This document shows positions 7,421 to 8,446 of a DNA stretch of 8,446 nt, piece after piece. Position numbers and translations under genes: made by a program. Below the pieces are notes generated by a model. The model was not told where the DNA came from. It made no database searches and was given only the letters and a program-made list of their open reading frames with translations. How positions within the stretch are numbered: position 1 is the stretch's first letter; the number at the start of each line of letters is the position of its first letter. The stretch comes from Pseudomonadota bacterium (GTDB taxonomy: Bacteria > Pseudomonadota > Alphaproteobacteria > Sphingomonadales > Sphingomonadaceae): NCBI GenBank assembly GCA_030271595.1, contig JARXKO010000060.1, forward strand, positions 1 to 8,446. Direction: 5' to 3'.

Positions 7421-8446
7421 TCAGCGCGCCATTTCCTCGGCCATCGCCGCGACCTCGAGCCAGCGTTCCTCGGCCGCTTCCTGTTGCGCGCGAAGGTCGT
7501 CGAGCTGGCGCGTCAGCGCCGCAAATCTGCCGGGCTGCTCCATGAACAAATCGGGGTCGTGGAGCGCGTCTTCGGCGGCGGCGATCTCGCGTTCGAGCCG
7601 CTCGACTTCGCCCGGCAGCCGGTCGAGGTCGCGCTGGTCCTTGTAGGAGAGCTTGCCTCCCCTCCCGCTTGCGGGAGGGGATACAGGGGTGGGCTTATTC
7701 TTCGCACCAACAGGCCGACCCCCCGGCCCCCTCCCGCGAGCGGGAGTGGGAGCAGTCCGCCGCTTCGCCCAATCCTCATAGCCGCCGGCGACGATGTCGA
7801 CCTTGCCCGAGCCGTCGAGCCCGAGCGTGATGGTCACCGTGCGGTCGAGGAAGTCGCGGTCGTGGCTGACGATCAGCACCGTCCCTTCATAATCGGCGAT
7901 GACTTCCTGGAGCAGGTCGAGGGTTTCGAGGTCGAGGTCGTTGGTCGGCTCGTCGAGCACCAGCAGATTGGCCTCGCGGGCGAATTCGCGCGCCAGCAGG
8001 AGCCGCGATCGCTCGCCGCCCGACAACGAAGCGATCGACGCATCCGACAAAGCCGGATCGAACAGGAATTCCTTGAGATAGCCCTTGATGTGCCGCTTGT
8101 GGCCGCGGACCTCGATCCATTCGCCGCCATTGGCGAGCACGTCGCGAACCCGCTTGGCCGGGTCCATCAGCTTGCGTTGCTGGTCGATGACGATCCCGCT
8201 CAGGGTCTTGGCGCGCCTGATCTTGCCGCTGTCGGGGGCGATCTCGCCGGTCAGCAGCTTGAGCAGGGTGGTCTTGCCCGCGCCATTTGGCCCGACGATG
8301 CCGATGCGGTCGCCGCGCTGGATGCGCAGGGTGAAGTCCTTGATGATCGGCCTCATCCCCTCCTCGTTAGGTGTTTGCGGAAAGGACTTGGAGACCCCCT
8401 CGGCATCGATCACGGTCTTGGTCTTCACATCGTCCTTGGCCAGCGC
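7421..8446 (-). CDS. uup: ABC-F family ATPase Uup, C-terminal half (5' end outside window)
   Basis: The frame is open to the window edge at 8446, giving 342 visible residues; the GTG at 8428 is internal, not the start. The visible part is the second ATPase domain plus tail: Walker A GPNGAGKTT (52-60), signature LSGGE (141-145), Walker B LLVLDEPTNDLD (161-172) and H-loop SHD (194-196). After a linker, KLSYKDQRDLDRLPGEVERLE (265-285) begins the C-terminal coiled coil that marks Uup among ABC-F proteins; it runs to the end. ABC-F proteins are soluble and bind ribosomes or nucleic acid rather than transport solutes. Uup is linked to ribosome function and DNA-related phenotypes such as transposon excision. 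The linker (about 232-264) is encoded by a GC-rich double palindrome that looks like an inserted repeat. The stop is 34 nt from the predicted -35 of the next operon, with no strong terminator between. Confidence 0.88.
   Translation of the reverse strand, partial: ALAKDDVKTKTVIDAEGVSKSFPQTPNEEGMRPIIKDFTLRIQRGDRIGIVGPNGAGKTTLLKLLTGEIAPDSGKIRRAKTLSGIVIDQQRKLMDPAKRVRDVLANGGEWIEVRGHKRHIKGYLKEFLFDPALSDASIASLSGGERSRLLLAREFAREANLLVLDEPTNDLDLETLDLLQEVIADYEGTVLIVSHDRDFLDRTVTITLGLDGSGKVDIVAGGYEDWAKRRTAPTPARGRGPGGRPVGAKNKPTPVSPPASGRGGKLSYKDQRDLDRLPGEVERLEREIAAAEDALHDPDLFMEQPGRFAALTRQLDDLRAQQEAAEERWLEVAAMAEEMAR
7658..7681. repeat. REP-like palindrome A inside uup
   Basis: A perfect inverted repeat with 11-bp arms and a 2-base TT loop (TCCCCTCCCGC / GCGGGAGGGGA). 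It lies inside the uup coding frame, in the linker before the C-terminal coiled coil. Confidence 0.85.
7727..7750. repeat. REP-like palindrome B inside uup
   Basis: An inverted repeat CTCCCGC-GA-GCGGGAG, extendable to 11-bp arms with one mismatch. It is the inverted counterpart of palindrome A. Together with the GGGGTGGGC (7685-7693) and GCCGACCCC (7714-7722) flanks, the pair forms one longer inverted-repeat element of about 93 bp. Confidence 0.8.

Noticed and set aside
7513..7779. Minus-strand 88-codon frame containing LPLPLAGGGRGVG and PLPQAGGE
   Set aside because: It is a frame-shifted reading of the REP-like palindromes inside uup, not a gene.

Overview
The window looks like chromosome from a high-GC alphaproteobacterium, most likely a sphingomonad. 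The basis is an HWE-family sensor kinase, a PrsK/PrsR-type two-component pair, a DUF2975/XRE pair and a REP-like GC-rich palindromic repeat. This is inferred from gene content; no rRNA or other marker is present. No tRNA, rRNA, CRISPR array, transposase or phage gene was seen. Almost all of the window is coding, and no stretch over 300 bases lacks a gene.

Left part (1-2267): a plus-strand PAS-HWE histidine kinase (24-1040) with no response regulator beside it in the window. It converges on a minus-strand aldo/keto reductase (1089-2084). A 183-base divergent gap (2085-2267) follows, in which I find no convincing promoter.

Centre (2268-5689): a two-gene plus-strand operon joined by an ATGA overlap. 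The first gene is a multi-pass membrane histidine kinase with a GAF domain (PrsK type). The second is a sigma-54-dependent NtrC-family response regulator with REC, AAA+ (GAFTGA intact) and a Fis-type HTH (PrsR type). In genomes with the PEP-CTERM/exosortase A system this pair is linked to control of exopolysaccharide and PEP-CTERM genes. None of those partner genes is in the window.

Right part (5706-7387): a compact minus-strand operon read from 7324 down to 5706. It encodes a DUF2975 four-helix membrane protein, a 78-residue XRE repressor-like protein, a 147-residue small membrane protein and a paralogue of that protein. The genes are 1 nt apart, 14 nt apart and overlapping by GTGA. The last gene has one in-frame TGA exactly where its sister has tryptophan, and its frame is otherwise intact to the conserved C-terminus. 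Two exact TTATCGATAA palindromes, 22 bp apart centre to centre, flank the predicted -10 element and are the obvious candidate operator. This operon is the least characterised part of the window.

Right edge (7421-8446): the C-terminal half of a Uup-type ABC-F ATPase, cut by the window end. Its linker between the second ATPase domain and the C-terminal coiled coil contains an in-frame, roughly 93-bp pair of REP-like palindromes that is translated into protein.
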